Notes: a model not told the origin generated them from the letters alone. Positions 46,414 through 55,272 are shown, numbered from the stretch's first letter. The stretch is 64,000 nt of DNA from Bog-950 sp964615305 (GCA_964615305.1 CAZTNA010000006.1:1-64000); one strand, 5' to 3'. Made by a program: numbers and translations.

Positions 46414-47385
46414 ATGGCTGAACTACCACTTTTCGTATTGGCAGGTATTATAGTTTTTGTGTTGCTCATTTTGTTTTGGCTGCTGCCTATACCGCTTTGG
46501 TTAAGTGCTAAGTTTGCCAATGTGCATATCAGTTTAATGCAATTGCTGTTTATGCGTTTCCGCAGAGTTCCACCCTCGGTAATCGTAAATGCAATGGTTA
46601 CAGCTACCAAAGCAGGTATTCCGGTTCAAAGAGATTTGCTGGAGGCGCATTATTTGGCCGGAGGTAATATCGCGAAAGTTGTTCGTGCGCTTATAAGTGC
46701 CGACAAGGCAAATATTCAGCTAGATTTTAAAGCGGCAACTGCAATAGACTTAGCAGGGCGTGATGTTTTTGAAGCTGTGCAGCTTTCTGTTAACCCCAAG
46801 GTAATTGAAAGCCCCGCTGTAACTGCCGTAGCAAAAGATGGTATTCAGTTAATTACTAAAGCCCGTGTTACAGTTCGTGCTAACATTAAGCAGTTAGTAG
46901 GCGGTGCCGGAGAAGAAACAATTTTAGCTCGTGTGGGCGAAGGAATAGTTACTTCAATCGGTTCTGCTGAATCTCATAAATCAGTAATGGAAAACCCCGA
47001 TACTATTTCAAAAGTTGTGTTAGCAAAGGGGCTTGATTCCGGTACTGCGTTTGAAATTCTTTCTATTGACATTGCCGATATAGACATTGGAAAAAATATT
47101 GGTGCCAGTTTGCAAATGGATCAAGCCAATGCCGATAAAAATATTGCCCAGGCAAAAGCGGAAGAGCGTAGAGCCATGGCTATTGCGTTAGAACAAGAAA
47201 TGAAAGCAAAAGCTCAAGAAGCACGGGCTAAAGTAATAGAGGCAGAAGCGCAAATTCCATTAGCTATGAGTGAAGCATTTAAAAACGGCCAACTTGGTGT
47301 AATGGATTATTACAAAATGCAAAATATACAAAGCGATACTTCTATGCGCGATTCTATTGCCAAAGGTACTGGCGATAAAAAATAA
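46414..47385 (+). CDS. floA: Flotillin-like protein FloA
   Basis: 323 residues, family UPF0365/YqfA. An N-terminal membrane hairpin (LFVLAGIIVFVLLILFWLLP) leads into an SPFH-like domain (DLAGRDVFEAVQLSVNPKVIESPAV, DGIQLITKARVTVRANIKQLVGGAGEETILARVGEGIV). A long Ala/Glu-rich coiled-coil follows (residues ~230-290, AQAKAEERRAMAIALEQEMKAKAQEARAK). It oligomerises at the cytoplasmic face of fluid membrane domains. Downstream, converging on folA, is 335 bp of non-coding sequence containing a structured RNA candidate. Confidence 0.95.
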   Translation: MAELPLFVLAGIIVFVLLILFWLLPIPLWLSAKFANVHISLMQLLFMRFRRVPPSVIVNAMVTATKAGIPVQRDLLEAHYLAGGNIAKVVRALISADKANIQLDFKAATAIDLAGRDVFEAVQLSVNPKVIESPAVTAVAKDGIQLITKARVTVRANIKQLVGGAGEETILARVGEGIVTSIGSAESHKSVMENPDTISKVVLAKGLDSGTAFEILSIDIADIDIGKNIGASLQMDQANADKNIAQAKAEERRAMAIALEQEMKAKAQEARAKVIEAEAQIPLAMSEAFKNGQLGVMDYYKMQNIQSDTSMRDSIAKGTGDKK

Positions 47386-47403
47386 GAGAAAAGAGAGAGA
47401 TAA

Positions 47404-47604
47404 AAAGGCCCACACAGGCGCTGACGTTAAGTTACCTTAAGTCAGGATTTGGGCTTAGCAACATCGCTGTAATTCGCTGTTAACTTGTTTTTTGGACGAA
47501 GTCTCAATAAATGATTGAGATGCGACCCGCCATTAACGTTGCAACTTAAACCCGGTTCTGTATTTATATCTAACTAACGCATCGGTCTGCGTGGGCTTTA
47601 TTTT
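47404..47604. ncRNA. Candidate structured RNA (~190-200 nt), unassigned
   Basis: In the 335 bp between converging floA and folA, a long-range closing stem pairs 47405-47417 with 47587-47599 (core GCCCAC with GTGGGC, one A-C mismatch, then CAG with CTG). Inside are a hairpin CTGAC-g-TTAAG / CTTAA-GTCAG (47421-47445, 4-nt loop) and a second one TCTCAAT / ATTGAGA (47502-47520). On the plus strand the closing stem is followed by TTTATTTT; on the minus strand by CCTTTTTAT, a better terminator tract, so the strand is undecided. Size and overall rod shape allow 6S RNA, but the inner hairpins are not typical, and it does not match tmRNA, SRP or RNase P landmarks I know. No open frame is convincing here. 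A further 7-bp hairpin lies at about 47608-47625. Confidence 0.45.
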
Positions 47605-47720
47605 GAAAGCCGAAATGTTTCGGCTCTATATCAAAGAACTTATGTGCAAGTAAAAAACTTCGGAGCAATAAAACAATTTTTGTTCGCTACTATTTCAGTT
47701 AGAACGACTGATTGTTGAAA

Positions 47721-48233
47721 TTATTTTGCTGCTTTTCTCACCAGTGTTAAGAAACTATAGTTGTATTGTTGCGCTCCTTCAATCGTAAAAAATTGTTGGT
47801 TCACCACCTGCCATTGATCTAACTGAATATCCGGAAAGAACGTATCTGCCTCAGCAAAATCATGATGAACTTGAGTTAAGTAAATTACATCAGCATGTAT
47901 TAAACATTGGTTGTAAATTTCTCCTCCTCCAATAATCATCAGTTCACTTTCTCCATTGTTTTTTGCAAACGCTATGCCCTCTTCAACACTCGTAACTGTC
48001 TTACATCCTTCCGGGGCGTATTCTTTTTTTCTACTTACAACTATATTCACTCTACCTGTTAGTGGTCGAAATTTTTCCGGGATGCTTTCATAAGTCTTTC
48101 TGCCCATTAAAACATGATGCCCATAGGTTATTTCTTTAAAACGCTTCATGTCTTGAGGTAACTTCCATAGCAAACTTCCTTTACCGCCAATTGCGTTGTT
48201 ATTTGATATAGCTACTACTATTGAAATTTTCAT
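47721..48233 (-). CDS. folA: Dihydrofolate reductase
   Basis: 170 residues from ATG at 48233 (MKISIVVAISNNNAIGGKG); the extra codons upstream to 48266 are not homologous and overlap the next terminator region. It reduces dihydrofolate with NADPH. Landmarks are the Met20-type loop NAIGGKGSLLWKLPQDMKRFK with acidic D28, the NADPH-binding VLMGRKTYESIP and IIGGGEIYNQCL. The length is normal. The gene is transcribed toward the structured RNA candidate, and tdk, another nucleotide-metabolism gene, lies 2.3 kb upstream. Confidence 0.95.
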   Translation of the reverse strand: MKISIVVAISNNNAIGGKGSLLWKLPQDMKRFKEITYGHHVLMGRKTYESIPEKFRPLTGRVNIVVSRKKEYAPEGCKTVTSVEEGIAFAKNNGESELMIIGGGEIYNQCLIHADVIYLTQVHHDFAEADTFFPDIQLDQWQVVNQQFFTIEGAQQYNYSFLTLVRKAAK

Positions 48234-48257
48234 ACAGCAAATAGAACTCAATTCTAC

Positions 48258-48294
48258 AAAAAACAAAAAACCCCTTCCGGTTTTACGGAAGGGG
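48258..48294 (-). terminator. Intrinsic terminator of the T9SS cargo gene
   Basis: On the minus strand a CCCCTTCCG (48286-48294) / CGGAAGGGG (48271-48279) stem with a 6-nt loop is followed by TTTTTTGTTTTTTG. It lies 27 bp after the stop of the 48322-50349 gene and just before folA, separating the two. Confidence 0.92.
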
Positions 48295-48321
48295 CTTTGT
48301 AAAGTTTTTAACTTAAAACAA

Positions 48322-50349
48322 TTACTTGCTTATAGTTAAACGCTTAACAGCTGTCTTAGTGCCGGTTTGTATTTTTACAAGGTAAGTACCGTTAGCCAAA
48401 CTGCTGAAATCAAAAGTTTTGTTGAAAGTAGAAGCCACATCGTTAGCGTTGTAGTTTTTCACTTCAGCACCAATCACGTTAAACACACGGATAGAGATGT
48501 TCTTTTCTACGCCATTAACAGTAACAGTTACATTTCCGTTTGTTGGGTTAGGTAACAAGTTAATGTTGTTGCTGAAATCAACTTCGCCTACACTGTTGCA
48601 TAAAGCCGCAGGCAACACATTTACAACCTGACCGCTAGATACGAAAGAGCAACCAGCGCTGTCGGTAGTCATATCAACTGTAAATTGGCCAGGGTTAGTG
48701 TAGGTATAAGTTCCAACACCGTTTACACCTAATGCAAAAGTAGTGTTGTTGCCTAATACATCCCACTGACAGTTCCAGCCGTTAGTTGATGAAGAGGTAT
48801 TGGTGAAAGTAACTGGGGTTCCAACACAAACCGGTGTTGTAAAGGTAAAGTTAGGTGTGTTGCTTACGCTAGGATAAGTAACCACTGCACTTGCAGTAGC
48901 TGAACAACCAAACGAGTTTGTTACAGTTACAGTATAAGTACCAGGAGCGTTTACTGTTTGAGTAGCAACGTTAGTTCCTGTAGCTCCAGTACTCCAAGCA
49001 TAAGATTTGCCGGTTTGAGAACCTGATAGCTGAGTAATAAGCTGTCCGGTAGCGCCACAGTTAATTGAAAGAGGGTTAGCAGAAGTGAAGCTAATTCCAA
49101 TACCTCTAGACTGAATAATGATAGTGTCTGTTACAGTTTGGTTGCCGTTGTTAGCATCTGTTACAGTTACAATTACTGTAGCATCACTGCTACCCATTAC
49201 TAAATCAACAGTTTGACCGTTTGTGCTGGTAAGGTTTCCACTGCTGGTTGACCAGTCGTAGCTGTAGTTAGGGTTGTTAGTTCCTCCTGCATTTGCAGTA
49301 AGAGTAACAGTAGCACCAGGGCAACCTGCTGAAGTAGAAGCCGTAGCATCTGCATAGAAGTTAGGTATAACTGCAGCAATGTTTGGATAAATAGCTAAAT
49401 CTTGAAGGTATAAACGCTCACACAAAGCCGGATCGGTATCTTGAGCTTGGTTACCATTGCAGTCATTATAGAATAAGGTTGAAGGGTAAACACCATCATT
49501 AGTGCCATCTACATAACGAATACCGGCTAGTGAGTTAAAGCTGTCAATGCTGGCATTGTAAGTATCTTCAACATAAGGTTTGCTAGCTCCGCAAGTTGCG
49601 TTTCCACAATCGTTTCTGCGACCTACTAACAAGTAGAACTGGTCGTTGGCGGGACCAAAAAAGTCAACTTGAACAATAAATCTCTTTCCTTGAGGAATAA
49701 TGATTGGTGCTGTAGGAACAAAAGGAAACACGCCAACATTTACTTGGCCAGGCTGTGAACCTGCACCTGTTATAGATGAATCTACAATTGTAGTAATACG
49801 GCCATACAAAGTGCCGGTGCATGCTGAGTCAGCAATGTTGATTGTTTGCATGTCTTCTAAGTCCCAAACACTGATTTGGATGGTATCGCTTTGTGTAGAA
49901 TTGCGGATATGACCTAAATTCAAAAACACTGTATCAATAGCCATTTGAATTTGGTTAGCAGGATACTCGTTAAATGGCCAAGTAGTGTTGTTTACAAAGT
50001 CAATAATGCGTGGGTACCAAGTAAATGCCCATTTGAAAATATCTACAGAGTCAAGCGGTGGACGTCTGTTAATCTGAATAATAACGTCTTCATAATAGTC
50101 GCCAAAGGTTACGTTGGCAGCATACTCTTGATCAAGTACTCCGTGATCAATGTAAAAAGACAGGTTTTGCGCACGGTTGCCGGCTGCATATTTTGGCAGA
50201 CGTTGTTTGCTAACCGCTAGCGATTGTGGGTCAGGTTTCATTTTAGAGAAAATCTGACGAGGAATTTTTCCGTTTGCACCCAACGTGTTGCTTTGTGCAA
50301 AGGAAGCAAAAAGACACAAGGTCAGGGCGAATGTGAAGATTTGTTTCAT
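48322..50349 (-). CDS. Secreted Ig/PKD-domain protein, T9SS type A cargo
   Basis: 675 residues from ATG at 50349 with signal peptide MKQIFTFALTLCLFASFAQS; the frame upstream to 50373 is not needed. Residues ~80-330 form a region of unknown fold with YYLLVGRRNDCGNATCG-like cysteine pairs and many beta strands. Three Ig/PKD-like modules follow (YSYDWSTSSGNLTSTNGQTVDLV, KSYAWSTGATGTNVATQTVN, NTSSSTNGWNCQWDVLG). The C-terminal sorting domain is NLLPNPTNGNVTVTVNG...AVKRLTISK. No catalytic motif was recognised. The gene is followed by a strong terminator and appears monocistronic. Confidence 0.88.
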   Translation of the reverse strand: MKQIFTFALTLCLFASFAQSNTLGANGKIPRQIFSKMKPDPQSLAVSKQRLPKYAAGNRAQNLSFYIDHGVLDQEYAANVTFGDYYEDVIIQINRRPPLDSVDIFKWAFTWYPRIIDFVNNTTWPFNEYPANQIQMAIDTVFLNLGHIRNSTQSDTIQISVWDLEDMQTINIADSACTGTLYGRITTIVDSSITGAGSQPGQVNVGVFPFVPTAPIIIPQGKRFIVQVDFFGPANDQFYLLVGRRNDCGNATCGASKPYVEDTYNASIDSFNSLAGIRYVDGTNDGVYPSTLFYNDCNGNQAQDTDPALCERLYLQDLAIYPNIAAVIPNFYADATASTSAGCPGATVTLTANAGGTNNPNYSYDWSTSSGNLTSTNGQTVDLVMGSSDATVIVTVTDANNGNQTVTDTIIIQSRGIGISFTSANPLSINCGATGQLITQLSGSQTGKSYAWSTGATGTNVATQTVNAPGTYTVTVTNSFGCSATASAVVTYPSVSNTPNFTFTTPVCVGTPVTFTNTSSSTNGWNCQWDVLGNNTTFALGVNGVGTYTYTNPGQFTVDMTTDSAGCSFVSSGQVVNVLPAALCNSVGEVDFSNNINLLPNPTNGNVTVTVNGVEKNISIRVFNVIGAEVKNYNANDVASTFNKTFDFSSLANGTYLVKIQTGTKTAVKRLTISK

Positions 50350-50517
50350 ACTAATTTTTGGTTTAGGAATCAAATGTAATTTAGGCGGGCAAATGAAACC
50401 AAAATTTAACGGTTTCCAAACAAAAAATTACAATTCTATGACAATTGAAAATAAGATGACGGATTCCGCCATGGCTACTTTACATTTTAATGTATAGAAT
50501 CAGGCAAAGATTAGCCA

Positions 50518-51084
50518 CTAGCCTTGATAATAGCATTTGCGGCAGCGGGGTTCGTAGCTCTCTTTTTCACCCAAAAGTATTCTGCTGCTGTCTTTGGTGG
50601 TTCTGAAACTAAAGTGGGCAATATCACCGCATTGAACACATATTGCGTTCACTTTGGTAATATAATCTGCAATGGCCAATAAGTGCGGAATAGGACCAAA
50701 AGGTTTGCCTTCAAAATCCATATCAAGACCGGCAATAACTACACGAATGCCTTTTTGAGCTAATTGTTCACAAACCCTCGGTAGTTCCATATCCATAAAC
50801 TGGGCTTCGTCTATTCCCACCACTTCTACGTCAGCAGCTAACAGTAAAATGTTTTCAGAATGAGTAATTGGTGTTGAACGGATGGATGTGGCATTATGAG
50901 ACACAACATTCGTTTCATCATACCGCACATCTATAGTGGGTTTAAAAATCTCCACTTTACGGTTCGCTATTTGTGCGCGTCTCAATCGTCTGATTAGTTC
51001 TTCGGTTTTACCCGAAAACATGCTGCCGCAAACTACCTCTATCCAACCCTTTTTCTGGTTTCCACTTAATGGCTCAATAAACAC
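50518..51084 (-). CDS. tdk: Thymidine kinase
   Basis: A 188-residue type II thymidine kinase of the salvage pathway, probably starting at GTG 51084. The P-loop is GSMFSGKT (residues 20-27), the catalytic glutamate is E93 in GIDEAQF, and the structural zinc is held by four cysteines (C149, C152, C181, C184). The lasso region is ESYEPRC. The length is normal. It is divergent from the unknown gene at 51183. Confidence 0.96.
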   Translation of the reverse strand: MFIEPLSGNQKKGWIEVVCGSMFSGKTEELIRRLRRAQIANRKVEIFKPTIDVRYDETNVVSHNATSIRSTPITHSENILLLAADVEVVGIDEAQFMDMELPRVCEQLAQKGIRVVIAGLDMDFEGKPFGPIPHLLAIADYITKVNAICVQCGDIAHFSFRTTKDSSRILLGEKESYEPRCRKCYYQG

Positions 51085-51155
51085 GCGGCAAATAATTTAT
51101 TCAGTAATGTTACGTTTTGTTTAAAATATACAAGCCATAGACCATTTTTGTTACC

Positions 51156-51163
51156 TATGTTTG
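51156..51163 (+). promoter_or_regulatory. Possible -7 element for the 51183 gene
   Basis: TATGTTTG matches TAnnTTTG and lies 19 bp before ATG 51183. A well-spaced upstream TTG is not obvious. Confidence 0.3.
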
Positions 51164-51182
51164 TATCCGTAAACTATACGTT

Positions 51183-51863
51183 ATGCGCCCAAATGTATTT
51201 GAATTGTTGAATAAAATTAATGAGATGCTCTTATCAGCTTCAGTTCATGAACTTTCTAAACTTGAATTTGATTTACTGAAGCAGAATATTCAAATGCTGT
51301 ACGAGCAGGTAATGGAAGCACGTAATGATCAACAGCCCGGCAAACCAATTTCAAACCAAGCGAAAGAAATAAATGAACCGGAAATTGAGATAAGAACAGA
51401 ATATACTAAAGTGGAAAAAGAGGTGTTTATTCAGCCAAAAGTGAAAGTAGAACAGCAGGTTTCTACAGTTAGCAACACCAAAGAAGAGCCAGACGAAGTT
51501 TCTGTTAAGAAAGCGGTAACCAAACAACTACCCGGGGCTTCTATTAATGATACAGTTACAGGAGCTACATCACTGAATGAAAAGTTGAAGGTTACTAGGA
51601 ATGAGATGCATAAATTGCATGTTTCTAAACCCCTAAAAGACCAAATTGATTTGAACAAACGAGTTGTACTTGTTAAGGAGTTGTTTAGCGGTAGTAACGA
51701 TGCTTTTGCGTTTGCTATTGAAAAAATTGACTCATTTGTAGCTTTCAGCGAGGCTGACACATATATAAAGATGGAACTTGCTGACTCAAACAAATGGGAC
51801 ATTACATCACAAACTGCTCGAATGTTCATGAAACTGGTGAGACAAAGGTTTGGTGAGGAATAG
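51183..51863 (+). CDS. Hypothetical cytoplasmic protein
   Basis: A 226-residue protein without signal peptide or membrane segment. Residues 1-45 form a helix (NVFELLNKINEMLLSASVHELSKLEFDLLKQNIQMLYEQV). Residues ~48-135 are low-complexity, Lys/Glu/Pro-rich and likely disordered. A compact C-terminal domain at ~150-226 carries DLNKRVVLVKELFSGSNDAFAFAIEKIDSF and WDITSQTARMFMKLVRQRFGEE. The helix-linker-helix plan suggests an adaptor or assembly role, but I do not recognise the family. A TAnnTTTG-like site precedes it. Confidence 0.7.
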   Translation: MRPNVFELLNKINEMLLSASVHELSKLEFDLLKQNIQMLYEQVMEARNDQQPGKPISNQAKEINEPEIEIRTEYTKVEKEVFIQPKVKVEQQVSTVSNTKEEPDEVSVKKAVTKQLPGASINDTVTGATSLNEKLKVTRNEMHKLHVSKPLKDQIDLNKRVVLVKELFSGSNDAFAFAIEKIDSFVAFSEADTYIKMELADSNKWDITSQTARMFMKLVRQRFGEE

Positions 51864-51904
51864 AAATAGGCCTGTTAAGTGACTGGAAAAACGTTGCCTA
51901 TTAC

Positions 51905-51934
51905 TTGTTTTAAATGATACAATTACTACATTTG
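51905..51934 (+). promoter_or_regulatory. Predicted promoter of the beta-helix protein gene
   Basis: TTG at 51905-51907, 19 bp, TACATTTG at 51927-51934: an exact Bacteroidota consensus. It predicts a long 5' leader of about 155 nt to ATG 52095. Confidence 0.6.
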
Positions 51935-52018
51935 TATTCGACACGCAATTTTTTTTGCCTCAAAATCAACGAATTAGGTTGATTCAGGAAAAATAGTTGA
52001 CTTTTTTTGAAACATTCC

Positions 52019-52047
52019 TTGACAGAACTTAAACAGCGTTGTATATT
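52019..52047 (+). promoter_or_regulatory. Sigma70-like TTGACA-N17-TATATT in the leader
   Basis: TTGACA (52019-52024), 17 bp, TATATT (52042-52047) resembles an E. coli-type promoter within the leader of the beta-helix gene. Bacteroidota sigma factors do not normally use this form, so it may be coincidence or a second start site. Confidence 0.25.
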
Positions 52048-52094
52048 ACAACCACTAACAACAAAAAAATCATTCACACTACAAAAAGTAAAAA

Positions 52095-53288
52095 ATGAAC
52101 AAGCTAAAAACAATCATCGGAGCCACCATCCTGACACTGTCTCTGAACTCCTTTGCAGGAGATTGCCCTGCTCTTTCAGGAGAGTTTACCGTAGGAAAAA
52201 GCGAAAGTGCTGATTTCTCTACTATTACTGATGCTGCAAACGCACTGAAATGCGGTGGGGTATCAGGTCCGGTTACTTTCTTATTAGAAGATGGAACATA
52301 CAATGAGCGTGTAGTGCTTTCATCTATTCCGGGTGCATCTAACTTTAACACTGTTACTTTTGAATCTAAATCAGGTAACAACACGGAGGTAGTTCTTAGC
52401 TACACAACAGCCGATGCTACTTTGGTTCTTAATGGCACATCTTATGTAAACTTCGAAAATATGACCATTGATCACAAAACTGCTACTTACGGCAATGCGG
52501 TTCGTGTAGATGGTAAATCAAGCAACCTAAATTTTAAAAGTGTAGTGTTTGATGGTGTTGAAGTAAGTCGCACAGGATCTAACAGCGCAACGGTGTATTT
52601 CACATCTACCGCTCCTAAAAACGATATTAACTTCGAAGATTGCGAAGTAAACAACGGAAGCATTGGAATTTCGAAGGGTGGCATGAGCACGGATGTAATG
52701 GATAGCAAAACATCTATCACCGGCACACTGTTCTTTAATCAATATGAATCAGGTCTTGCGCTTAACAACGAAGATGCTCCTGTAATTACAAATAATGTAG
52801 TAAGCACACTTACAACCTTTACAGGTTTCAAAGCCCTGAACTTAGATAACGTAGCTAACAATGTAGTAGTAAGCAACAACATTGTAAACGCGGCTAACGG
52901 GTCTTATGGCTTAGCTATGAACAACTGTGGGGCTCAAGCTACTAACCTTGGCCAAATCAACAATAACTCTATTGCTGTTGGTGGAGCAGGTGAAGCTTAT
53001 GGAGTTTACCTTTCAGGCAATACAGATAATCAGGTGTTAAATTTCAACCGTGTAAAGCTGACTATCAACGGAACTCAAAATGCAAACCAGGCTTATTATA
53101 AAAATGTAGGCAGTGGTAACAACATCAACATGATGAACAATATTTTCTATGATTTAAATACCGGTGGTTACACCATTCTGGGTAATACTTACAAAGATTA
53201 TTTTAATCAATTGCCAGCTCAGAGCAATCCGTCACTTTCGGTATCTGCCAATGGAATAATGATTGAGAAAGTTTCTCCAATAAAGTAG
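52095..53288 (+). CDS. Secreted parallel beta-helix-like protein
   Basis: A 397-residue protein with signal peptide (MNKLKTIIGATILTLSLNSFAG). It opens with a pectate-lyase-like entry motif (DFSTITDAANALKCGGVSGPVTFLLEDGTYNERVVL). Repeated short strands then build a right-handed parallel beta-helix (SYVNFENMTIDHK, SNLNFKSVVFDGVEV, NDINFEDCEVNNGSIGI, APVITNNVVSTL, NNVVVSNNIVNA). No acidic catalytic cluster is evident, so it may be structural or carbohydrate-binding rather than an enzyme. There is no T9SS tail, unlike the other large secreted proteins here. It has its own consensus promoter and a strong terminator, suggesting a well-expressed single gene. Confidence 0.82.
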   Translation: MNKLKTIIGATILTLSLNSFAGDCPALSGEFTVGKSESADFSTITDAANALKCGGVSGPVTFLLEDGTYNERVVLSSIPGASNFNTVTFESKSGNNTEVVLSYTTADATLVLNGTSYVNFENMTIDHKTATYGNAVRVDGKSSNLNFKSVVFDGVEVSRTGSNSATVYFTSTAPKNDINFEDCEVNNGSIGISKGGMSTDVMDSKTSITGTLFFNQYESGLALNNEDAPVITNNVVSTLTTFTGFKALNLDNVANNVVVSNNIVNAANGSYGLAMNNCGAQATNLGQINNNSIAVGGAGEAYGVYLSGNTDNQVLNFNRVKLTINGTQNANQAYYKNVGSGNNINMMNNIFYDLNTGGYTILGNTYKDYFNQLPAQSNPSLSVSANGIMIEKVSPIK

Positions 53289-53315
53289 GAATAATAGCTT
53301 GTTCGTTACTTTTTT

Positions 53316-53348
53316 CGACCCCGCCTTTAAAAAGCGGGGTCGTTTTGT
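53316..53348 (+). terminator. Intrinsic terminator of the beta-helix gene
   Basis: CGACCCCGC (53316-53324) pairs perfectly with GCGGGGTCG (53334-53342) around a 9-nt loop and is followed by TTTTGTTTT. It lies 27 bp after the stop. Confidence 0.95.
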
Positions 53349-53389
53349 TTTAATACATTCCTATATTTAACATGTAAGACCCAATACTA

Positions 53390-54814
53390 TTGACAATTTC
53401 TTTACAACAGAAATCTTTCTTTGATACTTATGCCGAAGCGGTATTAATAACCGATAAGAGCCAGAATGTACTTTACACAAATCCCGCTTTTGAAAAGCTT
53501 ACCGGATTTTGCGCAGACAAGGTTTCTTTAATTGGTACTGAGAAGTATTTTAAACTGAAGGTCAATTTGCATACAGTTCTCGGCTCACCTTGCACAACAT
53601 GGGAAACCGGGCTTGAAACCTCTGCGGGCAACACTATTTGGGTAAAGGTGTCAGTTTCACCGATTGAATTGACCGACTCAACCGGAAAGATATTTACATG
53701 CAGCAGTAACCCATCATTAGAGCAAGTAAATGTTTTACTGAAAGAAAGTGAAACTCGGTTTAGCACTTTGGCCGACTCTTCGCCCGCCATGATTTGGATT
53801 ACCGATACCAATAATCTCTGCTACTATCTAAACAAAGCATGGCTTAACTTTAGAGGTAGAAAACTAGAAGAAGAGTTGGGTGTAGGTTGGCTACAAGGTG
53901 TGCACCCAGATGATTTAAAAGTGTTTGACAATTTAAGTGAGCAGCTGAAACAGCAGCAAAGTTATACTTGCGAATACCGCTTGCTTAGACATGATGGCGT
54001 GTTCCGCTACTTATTAGAAATTGGAACTCCGCGTTGTTTGCCCGATGGAACTTTTACAGGCTATATGGGAAGTTGCATTGATGTTACTGAAATGAGAGAG
54101 GCTCAAATAGAGTTAGCTGCACAAACCAAAGAACTAATTCGCTCAAACGAAGAGTTAGAGCAGTTTGCCTACGTAGCCTCCCACGATATGCAGGAGCCGC
54201 TGCGTATGATAGCCAGCTACGTGCAGTTAATTCAAAAAAACTTAGAAGCCGGTAACACAAAAGGGGTTGTTGAGTTTATGAACTTTGTGTTAGACGGTGT
54301 TAACCGCATGCAAGCGCTGATTAGCGATTTGCTGCAATTTTCGAGGGTAAACAAAAAAGGAAGCCCATTTGTTCCTATAGAGTTGAATGAAGTAATGAAT
54401 ATTGTTTCTACACATCTAACTAACCGCATAAAAGAAAATAACGCCACTGTTTTGTTTGATGAAATGCCAACCATTAACGGTGACTCGTTCCAAATAATTC
54501 GATTGTTTCAAAATTTGATTGATAACGCCATTAAATTTAAATCGCCATACCGAGAACCTGTTATCAGAATTTCCGTAAAAGAAGAGGATGTGTACTATAA
54601 GTTTTCTGTTTGTGATAACGGAATAGGCATTGACAATAAATTCTATAATCGTATTTTCGTCATATTTCAAAGATTGCATACTCGAAACGAATTTCAGGGA
54701 ACCGGAATTGGTTTAGCGGTATGCAAAAAAATTGTTGAACGTCACGGTGGCGATATTTGGGTAGAGTCTGAGTTAGATAAGGGAACTACGTTTTTCTTCA
54801 CCATTAAAAAATAG
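53390..54814 (+). CDS. PAS-domain sensor histidine kinase (soluble)
   Basis: A 474-residue kinase, start assigned to TTG 53390 because no in-frame ATG fits the first PAS domain. PAS1 covers ~5-110 (YAEAVLITDKSQNVLYTNPAFEKLTGF) and PAS2 ~120-235 (FSTLADSSPAMIWITDTNNLCYYLNKAWLNF plus a PAC-like tail DVTEMREAQ). The HisKA domain has the phospho-acceptor H265 in ASHDMQEPLR, the bacteriophytochrome-like form. The HATPase domain has QNLIDNAIKF, DNGIGIDNKFYNRIF and GTGIGLAVCKKIVERHGG. There are no membrane segments, so it senses something in the cytoplasm. Two response regulators follow at 5 and 3 bp. Confidence 0.92.
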   Translation: MTISLQQKSFFDTYAEAVLITDKSQNVLYTNPAFEKLTGFCADKVSLIGTEKYFKLKVNLHTVLGSPCTTWETGLETSAGNTIWVKVSVSPIELTDSTGKIFTCSSNPSLEQVNVLLKESETRFSTLADSSPAMIWITDTNNLCYYLNKAWLNFRGRKLEEELGVGWLQGVHPDDLKVFDNLSEQLKQQQSYTCEYRLLRHDGVFRYLLEIGTPRCLPDGTFTGYMGSCIDVTEMREAQIELAAQTKELIRSNEELEQFAYVASHDMQEPLRMIASYVQLIQKNLEAGNTKGVVEFMNFVLDGVNRMQALISDLLQFSRVNKKGSPFVPIELNEVMNIVSTHLTNRIKENNATVLFDEMPTINGDSFQIIRLFQNLIDNAIKFKSPYREPVIRISVKEEDVYYKFSVCDNGIGIDNKFYNRIFVIFQRLHTRNEFQGTGIGLAVCKKIVERHGGDIWVESELDKGTTFFFTIKK

Positions 54815-54819
54815 AAGAG

Positions 54820-55269
54820 ATGGATTTTTTAAAAAACAACAAAGAAAAACCAAGAATACTTTTGGTTGAAGATAACCCGGGCGATATACGCCTAACGCAA
54901 GAAGCATTAAAAGAGAGCCAAATGGACATCCACTTAGATGTGGTAAGCGATGGAGAACAAGCGCTCGACTTCTTATTTAAACGAAATAAGTATGCCGATG
55001 CGGTTTTGCCTCACATTGTATTGTTAGATTTAAACCTGCCCAAGAGAAATGGAATTGAAGTGTTGAAGGAAGTAAAGTCGAGTGATACTTTAAAACGCAT
55101 TCCTATCATAGTACTGACCACGTCAGATGCCGATCATGATATTTCTAAAGCATATTCGCTACATGCAAACTGCTACATATTAAAACCTGTTGACTTTGAC
55201 GATTTTGCCAAAGTCATTAAGTTAGTAGAAACCTATTGGTTTGGAACTGTTCAACTTTCACTTGGATAA
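54820..55269 (+). CDS. Single-domain response regulator (Rcp1-like)
   Basis: A 149-residue stand-alone receiver domain. The acidic pair is in LLVEDNPGD, the phosphorylated aspartate is D70 in IVLLDLNLPKRNG, the switch threonine lies in VLTTSDAD and the lysine is K122 in YILKPVDF. The extended alpha4 region and LDLNLPKRNGIEVL are typical of Rcp1-type regulators that pair with phytochrome-like kinases. It has no output domain, so it probably acts by protein contact or as a phosphate relay. It sits 5 bp after the kinase gene. Confidence 0.93.
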   Translation: MDFLKNNKEKPRILLVEDNPGDIRLTQEALKESQMDIHLDVVSDGEQALDFLFKRNKYADAVLPHIVLLDLNLPKRNGIEVLKEVKSSDTLKRIPIIVLTTSDADHDISKAYSLHANCYILKPVDFDDFAKVIKLVETYWFGTVQLSLG

Positions 55270-55272
55270 ACT

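Noticed and set aside
47404..47604. tmRNA, SRP RNA or RNase P RNA as identity of the structured element
   Set aside because: I see no tRNA-like ends or tag frame, no SRP GNAR apex, and no conserved RNase P core; it is left unassigned.
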